From positions 1,306,501-1,370,500 of the forward strand of contig NZ_AP031575.1 in assembly GCF_040436405.1 (NCBI RefSeq): 64,000 nt of DNA. Direction: 5' to 3'. The first letter of the stretch is position 1; the number at the start of each line of letters is the position of its first letter. The notes under the pieces were generated by a model. That model saw only the letters and a list, made by a program, of their open reading frames with translations, did not search any database and was not told the DNA's origin. This document shows, piece after piece, positions 63,947 to 64,000 of this stretch. Made by a program: the position numbers and the translations under genes. The stretch comes from Marinomonas sp. THO17. Lineage in GTDB: Bacteria; Pseudomonadota; Gammaproteobacteria; Pseudomonadales; Marinomonadaceae.

Positions 63947-63979
63947 AAAAGCCAATTCCCCAATAATGAAGAATTGGCA
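63947..63979 (-). terminator. Terminator for a minus-strand gene beyond the window
   Basis: GCCAATTC (63952-63959) and GAATTGGC (63972-63979) with an A-run on the left (a T-run on the minus strand). It would end a minus-strand gene located after base 64000. Confidence 0.65.
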
Positions 63980-64000
63980 ATAGGTGCTACTGAATCTTGC

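Noticed and set aside
1..64000. tRNA, rRNA, CRISPR array, prophage or complete insertion sequence
   Set aside because: Read for cloverleaf-like, repeat-spacer, integrase and transposase signals; none were found.

Overview
The window looks like chromosomal DNA of a marine gammaproteobacterium. The gene set (two TRAP transporters, feruloyl-CoA-synthase-type ligase, ScoAB, LpxR, orphan YidD, acs next to a LuxR-type regulator) and the moderate-GC, AT-rich intergenic DNA suggest an Oceanospirillales member close to Marinomonas. That is inference from gene content; there is no rRNA or other taxonomic marker. I found no tRNA, rRNA, CRISPR array, prophage or complete insertion sequence.

Layout. 1-8.9 kb is mostly housekeeping on the minus strand: the end of an alpha/beta hydrolase, an orphan periplasmic binding protein with a TonB-dependent receptor, pheA, yidD, acs with a LuxR-type response regulator, a methyltransferase and a HAD phosphatase. 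9.05-9.3 kb is a MITE-like element whose near-identical inverted partner lies at 36.4-36.8 kb; a collapsed third copy lies at 37.95 kb. 9.5-12.8 kb is a TAXI-type TRAP transporter with a strong terminator between receptor and permease. 12.8-19.7 kb holds an M23 endopeptidase, fdhD with a YdeP-type molybdopterin oxidoreductase, TrkH and a 40-residue membrane peptide.

19.8-30.5 kb is a catabolic island: acyl-CoA ligase of the feruloyl-CoA synthase type, crotonase, SDR dehydrogenase, thiolase, 4HBT thioesterase and CoA-transferase. It is divergent from a DctPQM TRAP transporter and followed by a MarR regulator. Together these would take up an aryl acid, activate it and shorten its side chain by beta-oxidation, releasing an aromatic acid. 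A soluble PAS chemoreceptor and a 1462-residue hybrid kinase follow (30.6-36.4 kb).

37-48.4 kb is mixed: D-lactate dehydrogenase, inositol-monophosphatase-family enzyme, two LysR regulators, a FrnE-like DsbA protein, LpxR, acetoacetate utilisation genes (atoB, scoB, scoA), nnrDE and a cyclase-family hydrolase.

48.4-63.9 kb is the most interesting part: twelve minus-strand genes with a divergent LysR gene at the head. In transcription order they are a DUF1302 outer-membrane protein, DUF1329 periplasmic protein, alpha/beta C-C-hydrolase-like enzyme, extradiol-type VOC dioxygenase, then MFS transporter, YCF48-like beta-propeller, RND/MMPL transporter and Rieske protein (all four joined by 4-base stop/start overlaps), FAD monooxygenase, cupin, FAH-family hydrolase and NAD-dependent epimerase. 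It reads as one system for moving a hydrophobic aromatic compound across the envelope and opening its ring. The substrate cannot be read from the sequence.
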